Below, piece by piece: positions 16,391 through 25,032 of a stretch of 64,000 nt of DNA (position 1 is the first letter of the stretch; the number at the start of each line of letters is the position of its first letter). The notes beneath the pieces were generated by a model, which saw only the letters and a program-made list of their open reading frames with translations, was not told where the DNA came from and ran no database searches. Origin of the DNA: Paraglaciecola algarum (GTDB lineage: Bacteria > Pseudomonadota > Gammaproteobacteria > Enterobacterales > Alteromonadaceae); NCBI RefSeq assembly GCF_021532655.1, contig NZ_JAKGAS010000013.1, forward strand, positions 36,539 through 100,538. Direction: 5' to 3'. A program made the position numbers and the translations under genes.

Positions 16391-16696
16391 CTAGACTTTT
16401 TTAACCGCCACACCTGCTACTTCTACCACAGTTTTTGCCTCTGTTCGCTCGATTACTTTTAGTAATGTGGTTTGAATGGTTTCGTCGAACCTGGCGTCAC
16501 CTTCGCTAGCAAAGCGTTGTTCTTGCACCGGTGCGCCTTCTTCTAGAATAAAACCTAGTACCACTTCATTAGCGCACTTTACAGACTCAGCAGAATCAAC
16601 AGACTCACCTAAGTATGTGATGGTAATTTGAGGGTATCCTTGAAAGCCTTTTTTAACCCGTTTAGCGATACGTTTTGTTGATTTGTCTAAATTCAT
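16391..16696 (-). CDS. Hypothetical small protein, 101 aa
   Basis: Not recognised. The protein is soluble, without a signal peptide or membrane helix. It has a basic N-terminus (KSTKRIAKRVKKG), an ITITYLGESVDSAESVKCANEVVLGFILEEGAP middle part and a Val/Glu/Ala-rich C-terminus. Beta-alpha alternation suggests a compact alpha/beta domain. It sits alone between MipA/OmpV (convergent) and MAPEG (divergent). The coding frame uses sensible codons and ends cleanly, so it is likely real. Confidence 0.6.
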   Translation of the reverse strand: MNLDKSTKRIAKRVKKGFQGYPQITITYLGESVDSAESVKCANEVVLGFILEEGAPVQEQRFASEGDARFDETIQTTLLKVIERTEAKTVVEVAGVAVKKV

Positions 16697-16884
16697 ACTT
16701 GTTACTTATAAAAATTAATGACTCAACGTTAACTTTCACCTTTATATAAATCAATCATTTAAAACATTACTTGTTATTTCCCCGCTATAAACTTAAATGC
16801 AAAAATAAAATTTTTCACATACGAATCAAAATACAGTATAAATGTACGCTTCAAAGAGAAAAGCTAAATTTACTGGAGTTCAAC

Positions 16885-17286
16885 TTGCTGTATCCAATGT
16901 CTTTTATGGTGTTACTTACCTTTATTGTGGGATTTATTGCTGTAAGAACCCGCTTCGCTAGTGTCAAACAGGGCCATGTCAAAGCTAGGTATTTTAAATT
17001 AATGCAAGGACAAGACATTCCGGAAAATCTGCTTCAAAGCACTCGTAGTTTTAATAATCAGTTTGAAGTGCCTGTTTTATTTTATGTGGTTTGTACTTTG
17101 TACATAAGTCTTAATATAGAAAGTGATTTTGCCTTAGTTAGTGCATGGTTATTTGTCGCTTTTAGAGCCGTTCATGCTTATGTACATTTAACTTACAATC
17201 ATGTTTTGCACAGAATGATAGTATTTTGGTTAGGCATAATGTGTGTCTTAGCATTGTGGGTTAATTTACTGCTATTACGAGCCTAA
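16885..17286 (+). CDS. MAPEG family membrane protein
   Basis: A 133-residue protein with four hydrophobic helices. FNNQFEVPVLFYVVCTLYISLN and AFRAVHAYVHLTYNHVLHRM are the MAPEG signatures; the family includes microsomal glutathione transferases and leukotriene synthases. The best start is TTG at 16885, six bases after GGAG; ATG at 16897 is an alternative. The frame is open back to 16771, but that part has no RBS and an unlikely basic composition. Probable inner-membrane glutathione-dependent enzyme of unknown substrate. The gene does not overlap its neighbours. Confidence 0.8.
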   Translation: MLYPMSFMVLLTFIVGFIAVRTRFASVKQGHVKARYFKLMQGQDIPENLLQSTRSFNNQFEVPVLFYVVCTLYISLNIESDFALVSAWLFVAFRAVHAYVHLTYNHVLHRMIVFWLGIMCVLALWVNLLLLRA

Positions 17287-17436
17287 TCCTCAACTTTTCT
17301 GTATTAACTAGATGCAAATTCTATGTATTCTTTAATCGTGTTGAAAAATAGAAATAGCACTAATGTTTAATTGAAACAGGAATAATTAAAGTCATTGCCT
17401 TTGAAAAAAGGCAATTTACCCTTACTAGGTATGAGG

Positions 17437-18045
17437 TTAACTTTGTATAGTCATATCAATAAAAGCTTGATGAGTAGAAATATAAGCAAGCCTTTGCCGT
17501 AAACGTGCAATGTAGGCTGCTACTTTCGATGAAGCTTTAAGTGTTCCAAAGAGAACTAATGAATCTAGTAACCCACCAAACACAACATCAGCGGCTGTGA
17601 ATTTTTCCCCTAAAGCCCAGCCTGTTTTAGGCGTGATTATTTCTATGGTGGCCATTACCCGAGTCGTGTCACCCCAACCAGCGGTGACGGGATTAGGGTG
17701 CTGTATATCGAATGCAGCCAAAGTAAAAACTGGCTCAATAGTATTTCCAGCAATAAACAAATAACGATAGTAACTAGCTCTTTGGGCAGAGTTTAATTCT
17801 GGTGCTAGCTGCTTTTCCGGATACTTATCAGCAAGATATGCACAAATTGCTGCCACTTCTGTAATAACATGTTCACCATCTACCAAAGTTGGTAATTTCC
17901 CCATAGGGTTAAGTTGGCGCAATTGCTGTAATTCAGGGCTATTGGAGGTTAAGTCAATTGAGATTTGTTCATGCTTAATACCTAGTTCTTTAAGCATCCA
18001 ATCAGTTGTTACCGCCCTGCTCATTGGATTGTAATAGTGTTTCAT
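17437..18045 (-). CDS. Glutathione S-transferase family protein
   Basis: A 202-residue two-domain GST. The N-terminal thioredoxin-like part runs MKHYYNPMSRAVTTDWMLKELGIKHEQISIDL, then NPMGKLPTLVDGEHVITEVAAICAYLADKYPEKQLAP, the glutathione-binding block with Ser/Glu region. The C-terminal helical half contains GEKFTAADVVFGGLL with the conserved N-capping Asp. It is divergent from a WYL-type regulator at 18127, a frequent arrangement suggesting local control. A hairpin with arms ATTGCCTTT and AAAGGCAAT (17393-17414) lies beyond its stop. Substrate unknown. Confidence 0.92.
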   Translation of the reverse strand: MKHYYNPMSRAVTTDWMLKELGIKHEQISIDLTSNSPELQQLRQLNPMGKLPTLVDGEHVITEVAAICAYLADKYPEKQLAPELNSAQRASYYRYLFIAGNTIEPVFTLAAFDIQHPNPVTAGWGDTTRVMATIEIITPKTGWALGEKFTAADVVFGGLLDSLVLFGTLKASSKVAAYIARLRQRLAYISTHQAFIDMTIQS

Positions 18046-18126
18046 AGTTTGTTACTCCTAGTTAAAAAATATGCTCAAAGTTAAAAAACCGTCAATGTAT
18101 TTGATGGCGTAATTGTATGGAAAAAT

Positions 18127-18885
18127 ATGCCACTTAATGGCACATTAAAAAATATGAAAACAAATTTTAAAAATCGTACTGAAAGACGAAACCAGCTCAT
18201 TGGTTTACTTAGATCTGAGGAGTATTGGAAAACTTCTGATTTACGAGAACATTTAATGGTGAGTCAACGTACCTTAATGCGTGAACTAGCTGAGCTAAAA
18301 GATGCAGGATACCCAATTGAATCTGACCGAGGGCGCGGAGGGGGCATTCGTTTGCATGGTCGATGGGGTATTGAACGCTTGACATTAAGTCATAAAGAGG
18401 TAGTTGAATTATTACTTTCGCTGGCAATTATGGAATCACTTAACTTGCCCCTGTTAACTGGCAATATTAAAGCAATCAGGCAGAAATTATTTCAAGCCTT
18501 TCCAGACAATCAAAGAGGGGTAGTTAGTAATATTCGTAAACGCATTTTGATAAGTAAGCAAACAAAAGCTACTTTTGAGCCCCATTTATCAGAGCCTAAA
18601 CAGAAGATCTCAGAAAACATGTCCGAATCTTTTTTTCGGCAGCGCTGCTTAGATATAAACTACCGTGCTGAGTCTGGGAAATACACATCACGAATCATTG
18701 AACCTCACTACATCATGCTGAGTTGGCCTGTTTGGTACATAATCGCTTGGGATCATCTACGGAACTCATCTAGAGTTTTCCGAATCGACAGAATTCAAAA
18801 CGCGTGTACCACGAATACAAGTTTTAAACTTCGTCCAGATCTTATCTATAACGACAGTTACGCACCATTTTATACGACTATTTAA
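18127..18885 (+). CDS. HTH (DeoR/YafY-type) regulator with WYL domain
   Basis: A 252-residue transcription factor. A winged HTH spans about residues 18-72 (RNQLIGLLRSEEYWKTSDLREHLMVSQRTLMRELAEL), followed by GRGGGIRLHGRWGIERLTLS. The C-terminal WYL-like domain includes EPHYIMLSWPVWYIIAWDHL and RVFRIDRI. The ATG at 18127 has GGAAA seven bases ahead; an internal ATG at 18154 is also possible. It is divergent from the GST gene and probably regulates it. Ligand unknown. Confidence 0.85.
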   Translation: MPLNGTLKNMKTNFKNRTERRNQLIGLLRSEEYWKTSDLREHLMVSQRTLMRELAELKDAGYPIESDRGRGGGIRLHGRWGIERLTLSHKEVVELLLSLAIMESLNLPLLTGNIKAIRQKLFQAFPDNQRGVVSNIRKRILISKQTKATFEPHLSEPKQKISENMSESFFRQRCLDINYRAESGKYTSRIIEPHYIMLSWPVWYIIAWDHLRNSSRVFRIDRIQNACTTNTSFKLRPDLIYNDSYAPFYTTI

Positions 18886-18994
18886 ACTTCATGATTCTAT
18901 ATATGAAGAGAAGTAGATCTTTAATAGATGCTTACTCAGAACACAGCCGCCTAAGGCGCATTTTACTGTATATTATTGCCCGTCAGGCAGTAGA

Positions 18995-19846
18995 TTATTT
19001 CGCATCACGCAGTTCATTGACTTTACGGTACTTACCAGGTGCCATACCAGTAGACTTTTTAAAACGTTTTGAAAAGTTAAACACATCGCTATAACCCACT
19101 TGCTCACCTATTTGTTCTAAGGTCCAATCAGTGTGGGTTAACAAATATTTGGCTCGCTCCATTCTTAAGTGGATCAAATGCTGCACTGGACTTTGGCCAA
19201 ACTCTCTTTGAAACAATCGATGTAAATGTGGACTAGAATAATTGGCGATATCAGCCATCGACTCTACTGTCCAATTATAATGCAGACGCTTTTCCAGCTC
19301 TTGTTGTAATTGCCAAATACGCTGTGATTCGGGTGAGCGACCATCTGCTGGACTTAAACTATGATTGATATAACTCTCTAATTGAGAAAATACAGATTCA
19401 CGTAACAACGGCTGCGGTTCGTAATAAATTAAACTAAGTGAATGGTAAACTTGTTGCGTCACTTCACAAAATTCCACATCAGCTCGTCCTTTAATTAACT
19501 TATCCCATTGGTGACCTTGCTCGATATGAAACCAAGCAATATCGAGGTGATCAGCTTTAAGATCCATTATAAATGGTTGACCAGCAGGTAAAGTCACTAA
19601 ATTACAACTACCCACAGTGTGATGCCCATAGTTTGTGGTTAAATCAAGCTCCCCACCTATCACGTAAATAATGGCGTGCCATTCAGGATTTGAGCGAGCT
19701 ACAGTGTAGTTACCCACTAAGTTTGACGCGCCTGATATTGAACAAGCTAAACGCTTTAACTCGGGTGTGTTGTCACACTCCACAAACCTTTCATCACATT
19801 CAGGACCTATCACCAAAATGTCGGGCCACTGGCTATTTTTAGACAT
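18995..19846 (-). CDS. AraC family transcriptional regulator
   Basis: A 283-residue regulator with an N-terminal cupin-like ligand domain (about 20-150) and a C-terminal double helix-turn-helix. The first HTH is near TVESMADIANYSSPHLHRLFQREFGQSP and the second near WTLEQIGEQVGYSDVFNFSKRFKKSTGMAPGKYRK, the classic AraC end. It is divergent from a SemiSWEET gene, with two direct repeats of AATGATAG 22 bp apart between them. A sugar-responsive activator is likely by context. The ligand is unknown. Confidence 0.92.
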   Translation of the reverse strand: MSKNSQWPDILVIGPECDERFVECDNTPELKRLACSISGASNLVGNYTVARSNPEWHAIIYVIGGELDLTTNYGHHTVGSCNLVTLPAGQPFIMDLKADHLDIAWFHIEQGHQWDKLIKGRADVEFCEVTQQVYHSLSLIYYEPQPLLRESVFSQLESYINHSLSPADGRSPESQRIWQLQQELEKRLHYNWTVESMADIANYSSPHLHRLFQREFGQSPVQHLIHLRMERAKYLLTHTDWTLEQIGEQVGYSDVFNFSKRFKKSTGMAPGKYRKVNELRDAK

Positions 19847-19890
19847 ATTTTATCAATCTGATTAACAATTTTATTACCTTTAAAAACAAG

Positions 19891-19920
19891 AATGATAGTA
19901 ATGGATAAAAATAATGATAG
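19891..19920. promoter_or_regulatory. Direct-repeat operator candidate, AraC type
   Basis: AATGATAG occurs at 19891-19898 and at 19913-19920, 22 bp apart (two helical turns), in the gap between the divergent AraC regulator and SemiSWEET genes. AraC-family activators often bind such direct repeats. Confidence 0.45.
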
Positions 19921-19989
19921 CTTACCCCATAATCAAATAGCAACTAACCCCGTAAACTTGCGTCCAATATTTATACAGAGGAGAACATT

Positions 19990-20277
19990 ATGACAACGAT
20001 TGAAATATTAGGTTTTACATCAGCTTTTTTGACCACATGTTCGTTTATACCTCAGGCAATACAAGTCATTAAAACTAAAGACACAGAATCTTTATCTTTA
20101 GCTATGTACAGTATTTTCACACTAGGTGTAGCGGGTTGGTTAGTATACGGCTTAGTTAAACAAGATAACGCCATGATAGCAGCGAACATGATTACGTTAG
20201 TTTTATCATCGGTTATTTTAGGCATAAAACTACGAAACGATGTAAAAATTAAACGTGCTAGATTAATCGAAGAATAA
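19990..20277 (+). CDS. SemiSWEET sugar transporter
   Basis: A 95-residue inner-membrane protein with three helices: EILGFTSAFLTTCSFIPQAIQVIKT, LAMYSIFTLGVAGWLVYGLVKQ and AANMITLVLSSVILGIKL. This is the triple-helix bundle of bacterial SemiSWEETs, which dimerise to give passive mono- or disaccharide transport. The FIPQA hinge proline is present. AGAGGAG lies before the ATG. It is divergent from an AraC regulator and close to the amylase and sugar-porter genes, so a role in glucan sugar traffic is plausible, though the substrate is not shown. Confidence 0.93.
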   Translation: MTTIEILGFTSAFLTTCSFIPQAIQVIKTKDTESLSLAMYSIFTLGVAGWLVYGLVKQDNAMIAANMITLVLSSVILGIKLRNDVKIKRARLIEE

Positions 20278-20294
20278 CCGCTAGGTTAGGTAAC

Positions 20295-20330
20295 AAATAG
20301 ACAGGTTTGAACAAACCTGTCTATTTTTTT
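20295..20330 (+). terminator. Terminator after the SemiSWEET gene
   Basis: AATAGACAGGTTTG and CAAACCTGTCTATT make a perfect 14-bp stem with a 2-base loop, followed by a run of T. It lies about 20 bases after the stop codon and can also end the minus-strand esterase transcript. Confidence 0.9.
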
Positions 20331-20412
20331 TAAGCGCAAACCATTTGTTGGGTAATAATTTTTATGAAATTGCTCAGAATTTTTCTTAATAGTTCTAAAT
20401 AGAAAAGCAAAG

Positions 20413-21264
20413 TCAGAAAACAGGTTGTTGTTGGAATAACCATTTAACGGCTTCTGCATATTCAGCACCCCATAAAAATTCATTATGTTCACCACCCGCC
20501 ACTCGTTTAAACAAAGTATTATTTCTAGGATGCCCCTGCTGTTTTAGCTGTCTTTGCATAGTATCAGTGTCGGCTATCATGCCATCACCTTCTTTATCGC
20601 CAAACATCACGTAAAGACGCGCATCAAGTTTAGCTTTTTTAAATTTGCTAAACGCGAATACATCCTGCGAATACCAATAAGAAGGCGAAAACATAGCTGC
20701 TTTACTAAAGACTTGTGGATATTCATGCACCGCATAGTGGGAAATTACCCCCCCCATAGAACTTCCCATAATGGCTGTATGCAGGCGATCAGGTTTAGTC
20801 CGAAAGTTGGTATCGATATAGGGTTTTACCACTTCCACAATAAAGTCCATGTATTGTTCACCTTGCGCCTCACCAAAGCGTTCGTTTGGCCAAGGTGAAA
20901 ATTCGTTCATTCGAACTTCACCATCGTTATCTACCCCTACCACAATAAACTCTAAACCATCTGATTTCGCTAATTGATTGAGTGATTCATCTACCTCCCA
21001 CTCTCCAGCATAAGCGGTTAAGTCATCAAATAGATTTTGCCCATCATGCATATAAATAACTGGGTAGGATTTAGTTGACGTGGCATAACTTGGTGGTAAA
21101 TACATACGCACAGTTCGTTGCCTGTCTAAATCAGGTATCACAAATTGATAAGGCAATACCTGCACGTTATCAGTGGCAGTAGCTTGTTTTGTTTGCTCAC
21201 CGCAAGCACTAAAAAAACAAGCTAAATAAAAAAGTGTTAAAACAGAATAAAACGAATATTTCAT
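20413..21264 (-). CDS. Lipoprotein alpha/beta-hydrolase (esterase D-like)
   Basis: A 283-residue putative esterase of the enterochelin-esterase/YbbA-like group. The signal sequence ends in a lipobox (CFFSAC), so it is probably a lipoprotein. MGSSMGGVISHYAV carries the nucleophile in GxSxG; GGEHNEFLW supplies the His and MYMHDGQNLFD-like residues mark the family N-terminus. It overlaps the upstream GH13 gene by four bases (ATGA at 21261-21264), so it is translated from the same transcript. A role in trimming acyl groups or processing of glucan products is possible; the substrate is unknown. Confidence 0.85.
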   Translation of the reverse strand: MKYSFYSVLTLFYLACFFSACGEQTKQATATDNVQVLPYQFVIPDLDRQRTVRMYLPPSYATSTKSYPVIYMHDGQNLFDDLTAYAGEWEVDESLNQLAKSDGLEFIVVGVDNDGEVRMNEFSPWPNERFGEAQGEQYMDFIVEVVKPYIDTNFRTKPDRLHTAIMGSSMGGVISHYAVHEYPQVFSKAAMFSPSYWYSQDVFAFSKFKKAKLDARLYVMFGDKEGDGMIADTDTMQRQLKQQGHPRNNTLFKRVAGGEHNEFLWGAEYAEAVKWLFQQQPVF

Positions 21265-23162
21265 AGTTGAATAATAACAGATTGCATAGGCGCTAAATTG
21301 AGTTTAATGAAACCTAAGTTCTGTTGTTTAATCAAGGGATATTTATCACCTGTGAGTAGTTCGAGGCCTTCTTGATTAGTGGTATTTTGCAAAATATTTT
21401 CCGGCAATGGCACAGAAATAGTGACAGAATTGTCCACTGAAAAATGACTAACCACTAATAATGTGTGTTCATCAGCATGACGAATAAAGGCTATTGTTTT
21501 ATCTGGGTTTGTGAGTTCAATTGGTACGTATTCACCTAACATAGCCGGATGATACGCTGAAATATTCATCACTTTTAGGTAAAAATCACGCAGTGCTTTT
21601 TCACCAAGCGTTAGTTGTCCACCGTCAAACTTCCCTTCATTCATCCATCTTTGATGAGCTGGCACACCTGCATAATCAAAAATGCTGGTACGAGTTGGAT
21701 CACCAAAACCCATATCTTCACTACCATCTTCACCAACATCTTGAGCAAAATATAAAAGAGTAGGAGAACGGCTGATCAAGGCTGACACAACAAGCGCGGG
21801 TTTACCCATTTCGGCCCCGCCCACTTTACCTGCAAAGTCATCACTCGCAATACGTTGTTCATCGTGATTTTCTAAAAAGTGCAACATATGTTGCTCAATA
21901 TCTGCAATGGCTGACTGAATGTCATGCAACTGAGTAGCTGATGTTTTATCTTGCATCACTGCTTTTAAGGTATCGTAAAATCCAACCTTGTCATACAGAT
22001 AGTCCATTTTCCCAAGTTGAATGTAGTGACGATATAAATCTGGGTTATAAACTTCAGCCAATAAAAACGCCTGTGGATTTTTAATTTTGATTGATGAATT
22101 TAGGTAACTCCAAAACTCGGCTGGCACCATTTCAGCCATATCATAACGAAACCCGTCTACCCCTTTATCTAACCAATAATGGGTAATATCTCTAAATTTC
22201 TTCCAAGAATCAGGCACTTTTTTATCAGCCCAAAAAGCGGCATGTGCTTGCACATCTAGCTGCATATATTCTTCAGGTAGCTGCGCAAAATCATAACTCC
22301 CATCTGGCTTCACACCATAATTAACTTTGACTGTTTCATACCAATCGTTAAAGTGAGGTTTGGCTTTACGAGAGCCATTACCTGTCCATTTGGCAGGCCT
22401 TTCGATAAATTTGTTATCAGCTAAGGGATGAGGCTCGCCACCAAGAGGCTGATAAACATTTAACGCATCAGGTACTGCAAAGTCTTCACCTACCACATAA
22501 TAAAAGTTGTTATTTTTGGCATACTCCACACTAGTATCATCATGCTCTCCGAAGTCACTCACTCCTTCGGGTTTTGCTAACGACTGATAATTACGCGCCA
22601 CATGGTTAGGCACAATATCGATAATCACTTGCATACCATTATTGTGAGTACGCTCAATTAGTGCTTCGAATTCAGCCAATCGCTTGGCTGGATCATCAGC
22701 TAAATCAGGATTGACTGAATAATAATCTTTCACCGCATAAGGTGAACCAGCTCGGCCTTTAACCACATCTGGATCATCATTACTTATGCCATACGCTGTG
22801 TAATCTCTGATCACATCGTGATGGGGAACACCTGTGTACCAAATATGTGTTGTGCCTAATTCTTTAATGCCTTGTAAAGCAATATTGGTGAAATCACTAA
22901 ATTTTCCCACACCATTTTCTTCAATTGTGCCCCAAGGTTTGTTCGTGCTGTTTTTATTACCAAACAACCGAGTAAAGACTTGGTACACCACAGGTTTACC
23001 TTGTGGTTCAGTGGGTAATCTTGACTTGAGTTCAAACATCATGGGCTTCTCATCCGCTGTTTCTAACTTTTCTTGTTTTGGTGTACAGGCATATAAACCT
23101 AAACTTAAAACAAACAACAAGAGTGATTTTTTAGCATCAATTGATCTTTTTTGGCCACACAT
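21261..23162 (-). CDS. Lipoprotein alpha-amylase, GH13
   Basis: A 633-residue glycoside hydrolase with a lipobox Cys26 (LGLYAC), so it is probably anchored to a membrane. The four GH13 regions are visible: VIIDIVPNHVARN (about 179-191), GVDGFRYDMAEMV with nucleophile Asp341, LLAEVYNPD with acid/base Glu370, and FLENHDEQR with Asp434. A C-terminal beta domain follows. It hydrolyses alpha-1,4-glucans. An esterase gene overlaps its end, and an MFS sugar porter is divergent on the other side of a shared control region. Confidence 0.93.
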   Translation of the reverse strand: MCGQKRSIDAKKSLLLFVLSLGLYACTPKQEKLETADEKPMMFELKSRLPTEPQGKPVVYQVFTRLFGNKNSTNKPWGTIEENGVGKFSDFTNIALQGIKELGTTHIWYTGVPHHDVIRDYTAYGISNDDPDVVKGRAGSPYAVKDYYSVNPDLADDPAKRLAEFEALIERTHNNGMQVIIDIVPNHVARNYQSLAKPEGVSDFGEHDDTSVEYAKNNNFYYVVGEDFAVPDALNVYQPLGGEPHPLADNKFIERPAKWTGNGSRKAKPHFNDWYETVKVNYGVKPDGSYDFAQLPEEYMQLDVQAHAAFWADKKVPDSWKKFRDITHYWLDKGVDGFRYDMAEMVPAEFWSYLNSSIKIKNPQAFLLAEVYNPDLYRHYIQLGKMDYLYDKVGFYDTLKAVMQDKTSATQLHDIQSAIADIEQHMLHFLENHDEQRIASDDFAGKVGGAEMGKPALVVSALISRSPTLLYFAQDVGEDGSEDMGFGDPTRTSIFDYAGVPAHQRWMNEGKFDGGQLTLGEKALRDFYLKVMNISAYHPAMLGEYVPIELTNPDKTIAFIRHADEHTLLVVSHFSVDNSVTISVPLPENILQNTTNQEGLELLTGDKYPLIKQQNLGFIKLNLAPMQSVIIQL

Positions 23163-23228
23163 ATTTCTGATATTCCCAAAGTTTAACTGAGTAAATCATA
23201 CCCTCAGCTTGATGCACCGAGTAGAGCA

Positions 23229-23244
23229 CTACATACGTATTCAG
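23229..23244. promoter_or_regulatory. LacI-type operator candidate
   Basis: CTACATACGTATTCAG is a 16-bp palindrome (12 of 16 positions symmetrical) with a central CG. LacI/MalR-type repressors recognise such sites. It lies between the divergent amylase and sugar-porter genes. No LacI-family regulator is encoded within this window, so it would act from elsewhere. Confidence 0.4.
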
Positions 23245-23379
23245 TCCCTTTAACAAATTGATTTATCTTTTCAACAATTGATTCTAACAACCAACACAAA
23301 TGTATATTTTTAACAATTAACATTTATATCAATTTCTAATCATGTAATAATATTGTTAACTAATTTTGAGTAATCACTT

Positions 23380-24954
23380 ATGTCGTCACCCACTAGAAAT
23401 GCTTTTTTATATTCGTTAATTGTCGCCTTCGGCGGTTTTGTTTTTGGCCTAGATATTGTGCTAATTTCAGGCACAATCAAAGCCATCACCTCAGAATTTG
23501 GTTTAACCGCTTTAGAAGTTGGATCTATTGTTTCTGGCCCGGGTTGGGGAGCCCTTGTTGGCCTAATCTGTACTAGCTATTTTTCTGATAAATTTGGTCG
23601 TAAAAATACTACCTTAGTTATCGCTGCACTTTATACCCTGTCAGCAATTGGCTCAGCATATGCGCCTAGTGCAACTTTTTTATTCTGGGCCAGGTTTTTA
23701 GGTGGATTGGCATTTGCGTCACTTTCATTAGCTTCTATGTACATAGGTGAAATTGCTCCTCCTAAATCTCGGGGTAAGTTGGTTGGATTAAATCAGCTCA
23801 ATATTGTTATTGGTATTTTTATCGCGCAAATCTTAAATTACTACATAATTAATGGCACGGAACAAGGAGCAGCTTGGACCCTGAGTTTAGGTTTAAATGC
23901 TGAAAACGCTTGGCGCTGGATGTTAGGAGCCGAAATTATTCCAGCTTTGTTATGGTTTTCTGCATTATTTATTGTCCCAGAAAGTCCTCGTTGGTTAGCC
24001 TTAAATGGCAAAGAAGAAAAAGCCAAAGCGGCATTGGCTAAAATTACCGAGCCTGAGAAATTAGATCAAGAAATCAATGAGATAGTTCACAGTTTGAATG
24101 ATACTGACCATCATACTTTGTCTTTAGCGCAACAATTTAAATTATTGTTCTCTTCTAAAATGCGTATTGCCTTAATCATAGGCGTAGTCATTACCATTAT
24201 TCAGCCTATGACAGGAATGAATGCAGTATTAGCCTACATGCCCACTATCTTTGCTCAATTAGGTGGTAGCGAAAGCTCTGCATTTGGTCAAACCGTAATG
24301 GTGGGTGGGATTGGCTTATTCTTCACTGTATTGGCCTTAGTGTTTATCGATAAGCTTGGCCGTCGCCCTATACTGCTTGGCGGTTTAACTTGGGCCATAA
24401 TCAGTTTAGCCGTGGTGGCGTTAGGCTTTTTCAACGCGACTTACATGTTAACTGCCGAATCTTTAGTGACACTTAAAGAATCAATGGATGTGAACTTACT
24501 TCAGTCTTTGCTGAACACTGAATTTAGTTCTGACGTAGATTTTAAACAAGCCATTGAAAATAAAATCGGTCGCGAACAACTTGTGGCTTATGAAAGCAGT
24601 ATCATGACCGCAGCAACCACAATTAATGGCTTAATGGTGTTATTAGGTATTATTAGTTTTCAATGTGCCTATAACTTCTCGTTAGGCCCTGTAGTATGGA
24701 TATTATTATCAGAAGTGTTCACAACTAAAGTACGTGCCGTAGCCATTCCTTTATGTGGGTTTGTAGCCAGTGTGTTTGGAGGCATTATTGTGCCATTGTT
24801 CTTCCCATGGCAGTTAGAAAATATGGGCGCAGTGTCAACATTTAGCGTGTATTTAGTCTGCTGTTTTATTGGGTTAATTTTTGCTTACAAAGTGATCCCT
24901 GAAACTAAAAACAAAACAATAGAACAAATTGAATTGGAGTTAGCGGGTAAATAA
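23380..24954 (+). CDS. MFS sugar porter (XylE/GlcP type)
   Basis: A 524-residue transporter with twelve hydrophobic segments. Sugar-porter signatures: DKFGRKNT after helix 2, PESPRWLALNGKEEKA after helix 6, DKLGRRPILLGG after helix 8, and the C-terminal PETKNKTIEQIELEL. It is longer than E. coli XylE because of an insert of about 55 residues between helices 9 and 10 (ATYMLTAESLV...IGREQLVAYESS). It probably moves glucose or maltose with protons across the inner membrane. It is divergent from the amylase/esterase operon. Confidence 0.93.
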   Translation: MSSPTRNAFLYSLIVAFGGFVFGLDIVLISGTIKAITSEFGLTALEVGSIVSGPGWGALVGLICTSYFSDKFGRKNTTLVIAALYTLSAIGSAYAPSATFLFWARFLGGLAFASLSLASMYIGEIAPPKSRGKLVGLNQLNIVIGIFIAQILNYYIINGTEQGAAWTLSLGLNAENAWRWMLGAEIIPALLWFSALFIVPESPRWLALNGKEEKAKAALAKITEPEKLDQEINEIVHSLNDTDHHTLSLAQQFKLLFSSKMRIALIIGVVITIIQPMTGMNAVLAYMPTIFAQLGGSESSAFGQTVMVGGIGLFFTVLALVFIDKLGRRPILLGGLTWAIISLAVVALGFFNATYMLTAESLVTLKESMDVNLLQSLLNTEFSSDVDFKQAIENKIGREQLVAYESSIMTAATTINGLMVLLGIISFQCAYNFSLGPVVWILLSEVFTTKVRAVAIPLCGFVASVFGGIIVPLFFPWQLENMGAVSTFSVYLVCCFIGLIFAYKVIPETKNKTIEQIELELAGK

Positions 24955-24972
24955 AATTAATTCTTAGTTATG

Positions 24973-25001
24973 GCTGACAACCAATAATATTGGTTGTCAG
25001 C
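24973..25001 (+). terminator. Terminator after the sugar porter gene
   Basis: GCTGACAACCAA and TTGGTTGTCAGC form a perfect 12-bp stem with a TAATA loop, followed by TTTTT. It lies between two convergent genes. Confidence 0.9.
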
Positions 25002-25032
25002 TTTTTATAACATGCTTTAAACACTTGTCAGT

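Noticed and set aside
18891..19094. 67-codon plus-strand frame between the WYL and AraC genes
   Set aside because: Half of it is antisense to the AraC C-terminal HTH; no family match or RBS.
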